Source: VBOC01 sp964512655 (GTDB lineage Bacteria > Bacteroidota > Ignavibacteria > UBA10030 > SZUA-254). Taken from it: a DNA stretch of 64,000 bases. Shown piece by piece: positions 44,157 to 54,300 of the stretch (positions are counted from its first letter, which is position 1; every line of letters begins with the position of its first letter). The stretch covers positions 62,001 through 126,000 of the forward strand of contig CAZEJT010000005.1 of assembly GCA_964512655.1 (NCBI GenBank). Direction: 5' to 3'. A program made the position numbers and the translations under genes. Below the pieces are notes generated by a model. That model saw only the letters and a program-made list of their open reading frames with translations. It did not search any database and was not told the origin of the DNA.

Positions 44157-44999
44157 TCACAGGTTGTACCTCTTCACCAGACCGTTGGAGATCTTGTACA
44201 CGCACAGGAGCGTGAACACGATCAGGAACGCGACGCTGATTCCCTGGAGATGCTCAAAAAGCAGCGACGGCCCCTTCAACGGGTTCAGGAGAACCGTGCC
44301 GATCGCGAGGATGTCCTGCTTGCTGTCGAGTTTCGCGAGAAGGCTCCCGAGCGTAACCGGGAAATTGCTGAGGCTGACGTCCGTGGAAAGTCCCACGGAC
44401 ACGACGAAATCGATGCTGCACTGGAGAAACACGGCGACTCCAAGAATCGATATCATCTTTCTGAGAAGATGCGCGCGGCTGTTTTTCCAGAGGATCTCCC
44501 GGTTGATGATGCGCCCTTCCCTGATGCCGCAGCAGAGCATGGCGGGGTAAAAGTCCAGCGTCTGATAATACCGTATCCTGTCTCTCACCAGATCGGCCAC
44601 TTCCAGAAACACGAAGAGCGCAATCGAACATGCGATCCATACCAGCTGGGCAAGACGGCTCTGCACAAGTTCGCGCTGGATGAACAGCGTGAGGACGACA
44701 TAGCCGCCGAGGACACCGACGATCTGCGGGATTGAACGTATGATGTTCAGAACGAACGTGAGAGAAAGATAGAGCGGACGCCGGCGGGTCTCGAGGAGGT
44801 GCAGCGCGGATCCTGCTGCCCATCCGAGCGCGGTGGCGAGTATGACCACGATGGCCCCTGCGAGAATGGTGTTGGCAAACGCCGTGCGAAGCTGCGTGAA
44901 CGCCGGACCGTTCAGGAAGAACGAATCCCATATGAGGAGCGCGCAGAGGCCCGCGAGCCAGACGACCGACCAGAGCAGATGGGCCTTACCTGTTCTCAT
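44157..44999 (-). CDS. ABC transporter permease (DppC-like)
   Basis: 280 residues with about six membrane segments. The arrangement resembles binding-protein-dependent transport permeases of the peptide class, although the classic EAA loop is weak. Its start overlaps the preceding permease gene by 14 bases. It should pair with that permease to make the transmembrane channel served by the fused ATPase. Confidence 0.8.
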   Translation of the reverse strand: MRTGKAHLLWSVVWLAGLCALLIWDSFFLNGPAFTQLRTAFANTILAGAIVVILATALGWAAGSALHLLETRRRPLYLSLTFVLNIIRSIPQIVGVLGGYVVLTLFIQRELVQSRLAQLVWIACSIALFVFLEVADLVRDRIRYYQTLDFYPAMLCCGIREGRIINREILWKNSRAHLLRKMISILGVAVFLQCSIDFVVSVGLSTDVSLSNFPVTLGSLLAKLDSKQDILAIGTVLLNPLKGPSLLFEHLQGISVAFLIVFTLLCVYKISNGLVKRYNL

Positions 45000-46176
45000 A
45001 TTTTCTGCCTTCTGCGTAACTCCAGATGTCTACGGCGATCTCGGTTCCCTTCACCGTGAGGAATATGCCGGCGATGATCGCAAGCGATATCATGTACTGC
45101 TTGTACAGAATTGTCTGCAGCAGCTCGTATCCGAGTTGGCCTTGTATGTTCAGCGCCATTTCGATGATAATGAGACCCGTGATGAGAAAGGATGCGTGCT
45201 CCTTCAGCGAGGGGAGGAACTGATTGCGGGCGTTGAGGTAGATGTGGCGGAAGACGTGCGGGGGGAGGAGCCGTTTCGGCCGGAGGACTGCCCTCCACGG
45301 AATTCCGTCTTCTGATCCCCATGAATACGACGCGCTGATATTCTTTACGATCGCCGTGTCCACATACCCTCGCCGGCTCTCGGATGCGAGGAAGAGGAAA
45401 AATTTGTTCGCGTAGTTAATCAGGAGGCCGTTCGTCAGAACAGCGAGCCCGACGAGGAAGAGGATCGAACTCGAATCGAACGTCGACTTGATTGAGTAAC
45501 CGATCACATAGGCCGGGGCGAAGAGCACCGCGTACGCCGCAAACCGTGCAATCGTCATCCCTGCGATAATCACATTCCTCATAATAGGGGACACCCCTTT
45601 CGTCGCCGGCGGAGTGTCCATATCTTTCACTGCCGATCCCGGCAGGTCTCTCTCCCCGGTAGGCGCCGGCTTTAGCCGGCGTTCCTCGCCCCCTTTGACG
45701 ACAACTCCCCGCGGAAGATACCACGGCCGATTCTGCTTCAGGGCGACGAATCTGAGAATCGCCAGGCTGTGGGCGGCGTGATACGTCAGAAACATCACGA
45801 CAAGGTACACGAGCATGAATTGCAGATACATCCCTGCGAGGCCTGCCACCCTTGCGCCGGTGAGATGACCCGTCTCTTCGCCCGTCTTGAATGCGCTCTG
45901 TGAGAACTGCTCCTGCCGGAATGCCTCGATCGCCCCCATGAGGGAATCATTCCTTGCGGAACTGTCGGGGTAGAACGCGTCGAGGGTTTCGTGAAGGAGG
46001 GCTCGCTGCGCAGGATCGTTCAGGTCGAGGAACTCAAGATGGATATAGGGCCCGGCCGCCCTCGTCCTCTCCTCCGCCCGGGATGTTTCGCCGTGCCTCA
46101 CCGCAACTGCAAGAGCAGCGAGGACGCCTGTCACTACCACGATGCTGAGCAGATGCTCGAACAGTTTCGCCTTCAT
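44986..46176 (-). CDS. ABC transporter permease (DppB-like) carrying an in-frame repeat insertion
   Basis: 396 residues. An N-terminal membrane segment is followed by a periplasmic region (about 30-105), then membrane segments from about 112 on. The segment IEMALNIQGQLGYELLQTI near the C-terminus fits the peptide-permease pattern seen in DppB (EtxFxxpGlG). Residues about 162-174 (RRLKPAPTG and flanks) are encoded by a family-1 palindromic repeat (45654-45691) read in frame, in the loop before the next membrane segment. The ATG lies 4 bases after the preceding stop. Confidence 0.8.
   Translation of the reverse strand: MKAKLFEHLLSIVVVTGVLAALAVAVRHGETSRAEERTRAAGPYIHLEFLDLNDPAQRALLHETLDAFYPDSSARNDSLMGAIEAFRQEQFSQSAFKTGEETGHLTGARVAGLAGMYLQFMLVYLVVMFLTYHAAHSLAILRFVALKQNRPWYLPRGVVVKGGEERRLKPAPTGERDLPGSAVKDMDTPPATKGVSPIMRNVIIAGMTIARFAAYAVLFAPAYVIGYSIKSTFDSSSILFLVGLAVLTNGLLINYANKFFLFLASESRRGYVDTAIVKNISASYSWGSEDGIPWRAVLRPKRLLPPHVFRHIYLNARNQFLPSLKEHASFLITGLIIIEMALNIQGQLGYELLQTILYKQYMISLAIIAGIFLTVKGTEIAVDIWSYAEGRKYENR
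45654..45691. repeat. Palindromic repeat family 1 copy inside a permease gene
   Basis: CCCCGGTAGGCGCC, GCCGGCTTTAGCCGGC and GTTCCTCGCCC. It is the same sequence type as the intergenic copies (for example 40121-40147) but lies inside the coding region at 44986-46176 without breaking the frame. Confidence 0.85.
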
Positions 46177-46180
46177 CTCC

Positions 46181-47119
46181 CTACTGCAGCCGGATTTCTA
46201 TCCTCCCGGGAGAGTGCGAGACCCCCAGGTTCGATCCAAGGACGATATTCTCGAGGTCCTTCACCAGATAGGGCGTGCTGCGTTCAAAACTTTCAGCGGC
46301 CGGGGCTCCTTCCAGCGTGCAGGAAATTGTCCTTTTGGAAGACTCAACCTCCCATCGAGGAATTTCTTTTTGCTGGTGGGTTTCGTTGTTGAAGTGCTCG
46401 AAAAGCTTCGCGAGAAGGAGGTTTGTCTGAGCAATCCGGGACCGTACTTTTTCCACGATGGCAGGAGGTATCGATGTGAGAGGAAGTGCGGCTGCCGAAA
46501 TGACTTTCCAGTTTCTTCCATCTCCCCGCCCTCTGAGCGAGGTCCAGCCATATGTCAATTCCCCCTCCGCTCTGGCGCAGTAGACGCTGTCGCGATCGCT
46601 GAAAATCCGCGAAATCCTTTCGCCCTTCTGCAGAAACGCCCTCCGGACGCCGATTGCGGAAAACTCTACGTTGCCTTCCTTCAGAATTTCGACTGTGTCG
46701 CCGATAGTGATCGCATTGCGGACTCTTTTTTCAGACCCGAGCGAACCGGAATACGCGAGCCTTCCCTTCTTGTCGATCAGGAGGTAGTAAATCGCGCCGT
46801 CGATCTCAACCTGCATGCATCGGGTGAACCCGTCTGAGAGAAGACCCTCTGCCTTTACGATCCGCATCGGCACAAAGGCCTTCAGCGCGTTGCGCTCCGC
46901 GTCTGTGGCCCCCTGCTGGTACCGATTATAAACAACGAGGCGCTCGGGGTGCTGAACGAGAATGAAGGCGGCCCTCCCGCCGGCGAGCATCTCAAAGGGA
47001 CATGGGAGTAGAAAAAAGAGAAACGCGATGCAGAAGGATGAAAGTGTTGCGGATGGCCAAAACAACTGGTCCCGTGACGGATGTGCCGCCACGGAACCGG
47101 TTCGCACAAAGTTCAGCAC
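46181..47119 (-). CDS. Novel envelope protein of the ABC operon
   Basis: 312 residues from GTG 47119, preceded by AGGTAAGGG. One hydrophobic segment (about 26-48) anchors it, leaving a periplasmic domain. That domain begins with beta-rich, SH3-like sequence (ITIGDTVEILKEGNVEF; RRAFLQKGERISRIF) and ends in an extended region (EIPRWEVESSKRTISCTLEG). No known family was recognised. Its place between the binding protein and the permeases suggests an accessory part of the transporter. Confidence 0.7.
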   Translation of the reverse strand: MLNFVRTGSVAAHPSRDQLFWPSATLSSFCIAFLFFLLPCPFEMLAGGRAAFILVQHPERLVVYNRYQQGATDAERNALKAFVPMRIVKAEGLLSDGFTRCMQVEIDGAIYYLLIDKKGRLAYSGSLGSEKRVRNAITIGDTVEILKEGNVEFSAIGVRRAFLQKGERISRIFSDRDSVYCARAEGELTYGWTSLRGRGDGRNWKVISAAALPLTSIPPAIVEKVRSRIAQTNLLLAKLFEHFNNETHQQKEIPRWEVESSKRTISCTLEGAPAAESFERSTPYLVKDLENIVLGSNLGVSHSPGRIEIRLQ

Positions 47120-47129
47120 TACCCTTACC

Positions 47130-48929
47130 TCACCTGCCCTGCCGCTCTCTCCATTTCTTTACGGTCGAGAGTTGCGAGGCCACGCCGTAGAGATCGATGC
47201 TGCGCTCATCAAACTGAGTGCTGAAATACGCCAGCGAGGGGAGAGAGAACATCCAGACGCCGAGCGACATCCGGCGCTCCAGATCATCGATGCGGCGGGC
47301 GTATTCCTGTTTGTCTCCGATCTGCCGTGTGGACATGAATTGATACACGTAGTCGAGGAGGGTTTTGATGTCGTCGGCCTCCGCGGTATTCTTTGAATCA
47401 AGCCGAAAGAGGTTTCGGTCCGCCTGGAAGGAGCTCGGACTCACCGCCGGCTCCCCCTTCGCGTCGGCTTCTGTCGCAAGATTGATCTTGTAGGTCTCGA
47501 AGTCCGGCTCGCGGAGGAAGATGTTATAAAGATCGAACAGGAAATTGCTTCTGTAACCCGTCACCGCTACCAACGCGGCGTCGTAATCGCCACGCTTCAT
47601 TTCGTCGTTTGACACCGCAAGGACCTTGATCTTCCCTTTGGTCACCGCCGGGTCGTTCAGGATCTCAATCATTTCCGCATACTCCTCGCGGAAACCGTAG
47701 TTCATGCAGGCCTTGATCCTCACTGTGTCCGGGAGAACCGTGAGACTCGGCGGAGCGCTGTCTGAAACCACGGGTTCGACGACTTTCTCCTCTATATAGT
47801 AAGTTGACGAGGGGAAGAGGCTTCTATTGATGTAGTCGTAATAGTTATCCCGGTTCCCCTTGTAGTCGGCGATGTGGCGCGCCTGTTGTGTGCCGGTCTT
47901 AAAAAATCTGTCCACGACCGTCTTCGCATCGATCAGGCTTCGGAGCGCCTTACGCTGGTCACGCGACAGTCGTTGCACATTGCAGAACAGCGCGAAGAAG
48001 GTGTTGCTGATATTGGATTCGTAGAAATAGTCGCCGGTGTCGGAGAGTACCGGCGAGAGAGCTCCGAACGGCGTTTCGAGAAGGGCGTTGATATGGCCGC
48101 GGCCGAGCTCCGTCGAGTATGTGCTGTTGTCGATGAACGGGGAGAGGACAAGATTCTGAATCTGAGCGCTTTGATCGGGATCCCGGACGTAGCTTGCTAC
48201 ATCCTCCTTCGGAGGAAGGCTCATATACGCCGCCGTCCCGATCCTGTAATTCAACGCGTTCATGTCGGACTTGTCGGGGAGTATCTTGAACGAGAGGACC
48301 TCTTTTATATCCGAATCTTTCCAGATCCTGTTCCCCCGGAACTGGAACTTGATCAGGTTCGCCCCGTCAGGGCCTTCAAATCCCATCGTCGGCAGCGCCT
48401 GCGACACGAGGATGAAATCCGGGGAGAGGCTTCCGAGGCTCTGAATCCTCCTCAGCGTGAAATTGAGGTCCGCCGCCGAAAAGAAATGATCGTTCCCTTT
48501 CGCGACGGTGAACTTGTCGTCCGCCGGTACGATCTGCCAGCTGTCGTGCCATCGCACGGCCGTTTTCAGTTTCACGGTCACGACATTATTCTTGTCGATG
48601 TCCATGAACTCCCCCAGACCGTCTTCATAGACGACCCCGCTCGGGCCCGCGACAAGGTTGAAGAGCCCGTCGAACTGCACCTCGTCGAGCTTGTCGGCAA
48701 GGGCATTCGTGCTCGGGAGGTGGGGATCGATCGCCGGCTTCTGGTGAGCGATATAGGGGATCACTATCTTCCCGGAGAGGTTGGGCCTCGTCAGATACCA
48801 GTACAGCCCCGCGGCGAGTACGAGGACAACGATCGAGGAAATGATCCAGTTTTTCCGTCTCGCAAAGAACCCCTGGGAGGATTCTTCGGCGGGTAACTCT
48901 TCCTTGAACTCTTTCATGGCGGCATTCAC
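47130..48929 (-). CDS. Membrane-anchored family-5-like solute-binding protein
   Basis: 599 residues. An N-terminal cytoplasmic tail (1-27) and one membrane helix (about 28-46) anchor the protein, in place of a cleaved signal or lipobox. The periplasmic part resembles DppA/OppA-type binding proteins (family 5): a GLFNLV-type domain I start, and FSAADLNFTLRRIQSLGS, the VTAEDVxFSLxR-like signature. Such proteins bind peptides or related compounds and deliver them to DppB/DppC-like permeases, here encoded downstream. It begins 3 bases after the stop of the lipoprotein gene. The permanent anchor is unusual for this family. Confidence 0.82.
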   Translation of the reverse strand: MNAAMKEFKEELPAEESSQGFFARRKNWIISSIVVLVLAAGLYWYLTRPNLSGKIVIPYIAHQKPAIDPHLPSTNALADKLDEVQFDGLFNLVAGPSGVVYEDGLGEFMDIDKNNVVTVKLKTAVRWHDSWQIVPADDKFTVAKGNDHFFSAADLNFTLRRIQSLGSLSPDFILVSQALPTMGFEGPDGANLIKFQFRGNRIWKDSDIKEVLSFKILPDKSDMNALNYRIGTAAYMSLPPKEDVASYVRDPDQSAQIQNLVLSPFIDNSTYSTELGRGHINALLETPFGALSPVLSDTGDYFYESNISNTFFALFCNVQRLSRDQRKALRSLIDAKTVVDRFFKTGTQQARHIADYKGNRDNYYDYINRSLFPSSTYYIEEKVVEPVVSDSAPPSLTVLPDTVRIKACMNYGFREEYAEMIEILNDPAVTKGKIKVLAVSNDEMKRGDYDAALVAVTGYRSNFLFDLYNIFLREPDFETYKINLATEADAKGEPAVSPSSFQADRNLFRLDSKNTAEADDIKTLLDYVYQFMSTRQIGDKQEYARRIDDLERRMSLGVWMFSLPSLAYFSTQFDERSIDLYGVASQLSTVKKWRERQGR

Positions 48930-48932
48930 AGG

Positions 48933-51152
48933 CTAGTTCTTTCGGATGATGGGAACTTGAGCCATTGCGCTCACCTCAAAAACCCTGAACCCCGGCGACT
49001 TGAACCGTATCTCGAGGATGTTTCTCCCCTCTTTGTCCATCTGCACGGGCGTTATCTGGGCCTCGTAGTTATTCTCTACCGTTGGCGACGTGATGCGAAA
49101 TCGTCCTTCGTTCTTGATCGGCTTCTTGTCGATCGTGATCGATTCATACCATTGCCGGGTGGTCGATTTCCCCGCGATCTCCTGGGGAAGTTTGAGGTTC
49201 ATGTCGAACACCGGAAACTGCGCCTCAGATGGAATCTTGAGCTGAATCCTGAACAGGTAATCGTTCGTGGCGTCCCCGTTGTCTGAGACCGGAAACGCAA
49301 AGAGTTTTCGATACTCTTTCGGCTTCGTGATAACTTTGGGAATGTCGGGATCGCATTCGGCGACAATTCCTTTGATCTGCTTGTCGGTCCCCTTGTAGAA
49401 GCCGCCGTGTTTGACAATCGCGCGCGCCTTTTCGACGCCATGATCTGCCATGTTGCGGGTAAACTCCTGGTAGATGTTCTTGATCGAGGCCTCGGGAAAG
49501 CGGATATACTTGATCTGGTCCAGGTAGTCCTGAATTACTTTCTTCTTTGCCGCGAGTCCGCCCGGACCCGTTGAGCTGAATGACAGATCATACACCGGGC
49601 GAAACGCGGAGTCGGCGTACAGCTGTGCAACCTTGTCGTACTCACCCTCGTGCGTGGTGATGAATCCGTCGACCCGCGCTTCCGATGCGGTCTTTACGCC
49701 GTCGTAGATGCCGACTTCGAGCACCGTCACCAGTTGAGAGCGCTCGCGCGTCACCTCGGGGGAGTTCGAGGTCCCCTGCCACTCGAAAAGCCGGCGAAGC
49801 TCCGGCTCCGACGATGCCCACGATTTCGAGGCGGTTTGACCTGCGACCGTCCCGGCCGACTGATAGACGGCCTTGAGGTCGTCTGCCTGATTTGAGGAGT
49901 AGGTTATGCTTCTTGAGAGCGTGGCCGCACAATTATAGCTTCCATACCGGTCGAGGCCGATGGCGTGCGGATCGGGGACAGCCGCCCTCACACCCGCTGC
50001 CATTCCGGTCAATTCGGCGCAGTACGACTCCGACGCCGTTCCGGTGTGGGCATCGAAATAGTTTTTGAGAGCCTCATATTTGGCGTTCGCCGCGCGGAGG
50101 CTGTCGGCTGCCGTGTTAAAGAGTGACATGAAACCGATAACGCGCTCGGTTTCCGGGGGGATCTGGCCCCCGCACTCTTTATAGAGAGTAGTGAGATCTG
50201 CGACCGAGGGTACGTCTGCAAACCGGGAGATGTCGCTCTTCAATTGCACGCCGCTCTCAAGGTACCTGGATGCGTCTGAAAGACGGCGGAGCAGAACGTG
50301 CGATACTCTCTCCATTGCGGCAGGAGGAAACCGCCCCGGATCTTTCAAAACCCCTGCGAAGTAACCCGCCGAATCGAGAAACGCGGGCGTGTTGCCGCGC
50401 GTATCTTTTTCGGTCTTGAACAGGTTCAGGAGAGCCAGATAATTCCCCTGGAATGACAACTCGTCGTCGACGCGCGACTTGAAGGCCACGTACTGCTGGT
50501 AGGCGGTATCCCTGGAAGATGCGATGTTCGGGGGGAACACGCTTTCGAGGTGGAGCATCTGGTCGTGCATCGCGTTAATCTTCGCGGTCCTGCCGCCGAC
50601 CATCGGAATCTCGCGTGCGAAATCGATCCCATCCACATCGTAATCGAGGTTGATCGAGTTGTACGTTGCACGGTCGACGGTATTCTCCGAGAGGATCTGC
50701 TGATACTCGTTGTACATGTTTTCAAAGGTGTACCTCCAGACGGGAACGTACCTAACGTGCAGCGACATGAGAAAATCGGATCTCACAGTATCGATCACCC
50801 AAAAGAACATGGGGACCGACTTGTTGACGGCGAAGGCGCTGATGGAATCGCTCGACTTGGCTTCGTCCGGGATCGCGGGTCCTGCCCCGTTATCAAAGGA
50901 ACTCGAGAACGTCGAGTAGATCGCTCGCTTGGAGGGGGTTACCAGGAGGAAAAAGAAATGGTCATCGGGCGGGGCGGGCACTTTCAGGAGGTACTTCTTG
51001 CCCTGTTTGAGCTCGAAATTATCCTTCCCGTGCTTCAGCTCGATATACCCCCGCTCGGCAGGGATGAGCTCCGGATCGGGCTGCAGCTCCTTGTATCCGG
51101 CGCAGCCGGACAACATCACAATCAGTAGAACGACTCCTGCGTATCGTTTCAT
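48933..51152 (-). CDS. Large novel lipoprotein, first gene of the ABC operon
   Basis: 739 residues. A signal peptide ends in the lipobox LSGC (residues about 14-17). The mature protein is mainly helical and predicted to be elongated (about 100-560), with a beta-rich C-terminal part (about 590-739). No recognised domain, repeat or catalytic motif. Given its position it could be a periplasmic or outer-membrane partner that bridges substrate to the anchored binding protein, but that is speculation. It may be expressed from the candidate promoter at 51191-51219. Confidence 0.75.
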   Translation of the reverse strand: MKRYAGVVLLIVMLSGCAGYKELQPDPELIPAERGYIELKHGKDNFELKQGKKYLLKVPAPPDDHFFFLLVTPSKRAIYSTFSSSFDNGAGPAIPDEAKSSDSISAFAVNKSVPMFFWVIDTVRSDFLMSLHVRYVPVWRYTFENMYNEYQQILSENTVDRATYNSINLDYDVDGIDFAREIPMVGGRTAKINAMHDQMLHLESVFPPNIASSRDTAYQQYVAFKSRVDDELSFQGNYLALLNLFKTEKDTRGNTPAFLDSAGYFAGVLKDPGRFPPAAMERVSHVLLRRLSDASRYLESGVQLKSDISRFADVPSVADLTTLYKECGGQIPPETERVIGFMSLFNTAADSLRAANAKYEALKNYFDAHTGTASESYCAELTGMAAGVRAAVPDPHAIGLDRYGSYNCAATLSRSITYSSNQADDLKAVYQSAGTVAGQTASKSWASSEPELRRLFEWQGTSNSPEVTRERSQLVTVLEVGIYDGVKTASEARVDGFITTHEGEYDKVAQLYADSAFRPVYDLSFSSTGPGGLAAKKKVIQDYLDQIKYIRFPEASIKNIYQEFTRNMADHGVEKARAIVKHGGFYKGTDKQIKGIVAECDPDIPKVITKPKEYRKLFAFPVSDNGDATNDYLFRIQLKIPSEAQFPVFDMNLKLPQEIAGKSTTRQWYESITIDKKPIKNEGRFRITSPTVENNYEAQITPVQMDKEGRNILEIRFKSPGFRVFEVSAMAQVPIIRKN

Positions 51153-51190
51153 GCCTGGGCTCCGTATTGTGACGCGTCCGTTGCTCTGCT

Positions 51191-51219
51191 AATGTATCGA
51201 AACGCGGCGGAAGGTTCAA
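51191..51219 (-). promoter_or_regulatory. Candidate minus-strand promoter for the ABC operon
   Basis: On the minus strand, TTGAAC (complement of 51214-51219), 17 bases, TACATT (complement of 51191-51196), four of six matches each. It lies 40 bases before the ATG of the lipoprotein gene. Confidence 0.35.
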
Positions 51220-51248
51220 CCGCAGTATGCGATTTATCTCCAGCCCTG

Positions 51249-51277
51249 TTGACACTCACATCAAATCTCTCTATTTT
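51249..51277 (+). promoter_or_regulatory. Promoter for the sensor-kinase operon
   Basis: TTGACA (51249-51254), 17-base spacer, TATTTT (51272-51277). It lies downstream of the in-frame ATG at 51192, so translation most probably begins at the TTG at 51336. Confidence 0.65.
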
Positions 51278-51335
51278 ACGGCTTGAATTTGGGAGGAAAT
51301 TCTCACCTTCACCAGCTCAGTGCGGCGCGACCGGT

Positions 51336-54300
51336 TTGAGTAATGTAACAGCGCGCCTGGGAAGGTTGTTCCTCCCGGGCCTTCTATTCGTAGTGTGCGA
51401 ATCGTCGTCATTCGCCCAGCCAGTGCGTTTCGATGAAGCATGGCGATGGGTAGAATTTACGACAGAGTCGGGTTTACCGTCCAACCGCGTGACCGGGGTT
51501 GTGGAGACCGGCGACAGCACCGTCTGGGCAGTCACCGGCGCCGGTCTCGCCTGGTACGACGGGTTTCGCTGGAATCTCGTTGACAGCTCAATGGGTTTTC
51601 CGGGCCAGCGCGTGGTGGATGCAAAGCCGTTCGGCTCACGCCAGCTTCTTGTCTTCTCCGACCACACCTCATACATCGGCGGCAGGAGCGGTTTCGCACT
51701 TCTTCCCTTCAACGAGGCCCCCGATATTGTGCCTCTCCCTCCGAATGCCCTTCTGATAAAAAGAAATTCATCAATCGTGAAGTTTGACAACGGGAAGGTG
51801 AGCCCGTTTTTGGCATCGTCCGGCCTGACGAAGGGAAAAACCATATCTCTTTTGGATACGAAAGGCGGCAGTGTGTGGGCGAACCTCTTCAGCGGCATGT
51901 ACCGCCTTGAGGGAGGAGAATGGAAGCTTAAAATCCCGTGCGATTTCACGCACAGCGTCCTGAATATTGTAGCTGAGAACGAACGCGGAACCGGCATCGC
52001 CTGCATGACCATTCCATTCGCCAAGAGAGGGCTCTGGGAATGGTACCATGGATCGGCGCCGGTGAAGAACGCCGTCGAGAGACCCGACGACGTCAAATCG
52101 CTCGACGTGGGGGCCGACGATGAAGCAATCGTCGCATACCGCTCAGGAGATGTGAAGATTCGCCAGCGCGGTGTCTGGAGTCTCCTCGAACTCCAGAATC
52201 CGGATGTCCGCGATATAACATTTGTCAAATTCAGGTCCAACGGCGATCTATGGATCGGCACCGAGCATGGCCTCCTCCTGTACCGGCGTTCGTCATCTCG
52301 CTGGCGGTTTATCAAACACGAGTCACCCGATCTTCGCAATTATACAAATGAGATCATGAAGACCCGGGACGGAAACCTCTGGGTCGCAACCAGCGATGGA
52401 GTTGAAATCCGCCATCCCAACGGACCTGTGGAATACGTTTCTCAGATCGATTCGCGGCCGTTATTCGTGGTGACCGGCCTGGCAGAAGATGAGGCCGGCG
52501 GTGTGTGGATCTCAAGTGGTTCGTCGTTCGGCGGGGCGTACCGGTGGGACGGCTCGCGCTGGACTCACTTCGAGGTGAGCCCCGACCGGGATGGGGTATA
52601 TATCCACAAGATTCGCAGGGACTCTGAGGGCCGGTTGTGGTTTCTCGGACTGGGAGAGAACTCGCCGGGCCGGCCATCCGTTGAACCGGGGGCCTTCCTG
52701 CGCACAGGGAACGCTTTTATTCCTTGGGGAGAGAAGGAAGGATTGCACAATGGAAGGGTCTATGCCTTTGCGGAGGGTCGGGATGGATCTCTTTGGTTCG
52801 GCACCGGTGACGGGATCAGCCGTTGGAAACCGAGGGCGCGTCCACATGGGGTGCCGGATGTAAGGATGGGCGACTGGACGCGGTGGAACCATGTAAACGG
52901 CATCCGATCAAAGAGAGTGTTCACTCTGGCGATCGACAGCACGCAGCGGCTCTGGTTCGGGGACGCATCAACCGTCGGTACCGGGATTGGGTTCATCGAT
53001 CAGCAGGACAGTGTGCATTATCTAACCGTCGCAGACGGGCTCATCGACGACTACATCTGGGATTTGAACGTGGACCCATCGGGGAGACTGTGGGTTTCGA
53101 CTGCGGACGGTTTATGCAGCTATGCGAACAACCGCTGGTCCATCTTCGATCGTCAGTCCGGACTGGAGCATCCGGCTCTATGGCCTGTCGTTCCGATGGC
53201 GGGCGAGGTGTACGTCGGGACACAGGGGGGAGGAATTGCCGTCCTCAATGTCGATGCGAGCTCTACTCCGGCTCCCCTCATCGAGCTCGACAAACCCACG
53301 ATGGAAGGAAAGAATATCCTCCTGCGTTGGAAAGCGACCGCCTATTGGGGGGAGCTCGACCCGCCCGAGATCATAACCCGCTACAAGCTCCGGGATGGAG
53401 GCTGGTCCCCGTGGAACCGGTCTCACGAGCATACCTTCGTGGATCTCGATCCTGGTGAATACACATACGAGGTGCAGGCACGCGGATTGTTCGGAAACTA
53501 TGGGCTTGAGGGTGCGACTGGCTCGTTTCTCGTCCCTTCGCCGATGTATCTCCATCCTGGGTTTCTGCTTCCTACGGGGATTCTTTCTCTCGCGGTGATA
53601 GGACTCGGGATCGTGCTCCTTATCCGCAAACGCAACCACGACATCGCACTCCGAAAGAGTGAGGAGAAATTCCGGACAGTGGCAGAAATGACGTCCTCGG
53701 CCATTTTCATCTACCACGATTCGAGGATCCTCTTTGTCAACTCGGGTGCCGTGAACCTCACCGGGTTCACCCGGTCAGATCTCTTCGCCAAAGCCTATTT
53801 CGATCTTCTCCATGCGGACGACCGCGTACGGCTTCAACGAGAGGAGGTTGCTGAGCCGGACGCTATATCGGGGCCGCATCGTTACGAAGCCCGGATCATA
53901 ACGAAGGATGGGCGGGAACGGTGGGTCGATTGCACTTCAGGGTGGATACACTTTGAGGGTCATCCGGTCCGGCTGGCAACAGCGTTCGATATCACCAATC
54001 GCAAGATGGCCGAAGGAAAACTCCGATCGCTCGCGTCCGAACTTTCCATGACCGAAGAGCGCGAGCGCCGGCGAATGGCATCATATCTTCACGACGTGAT
54101 CGGCCAGACGCTGTCGCTTACCAAGATGAAAATCCGCACTCTGCAGAAATCCAAACCCTCGGCGGAGCATGAACAATCGCTTGCCGATATTCGTGATCTC
54201 ATCGAGCAATCCATCAGCGACACCCAAACGCTCACATTCGAACTCTGCCCCCCAATTCTGTACGAGCTGAGCTTTGAAGCTGCCATCGAATGGCTGACGG

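Noticed and set aside
43523..44215. Plus-strand open frame of 230 codons opposite the ABC ATPase gene
   Set aside because: Mirror frame of a gene with two full sets of Walker and signature motifs; no ribosome site.
47874..48896. Long plus-strand open frame (340 codons) opposite the binding-protein gene
   Set aside because: It is antisense to a clear family-5-like binding protein in a tight operon. Its translation is Arg-, Asp- and Val-rich in the manner of mirror frames of GC-rich genes, with no motif or ribosome site.
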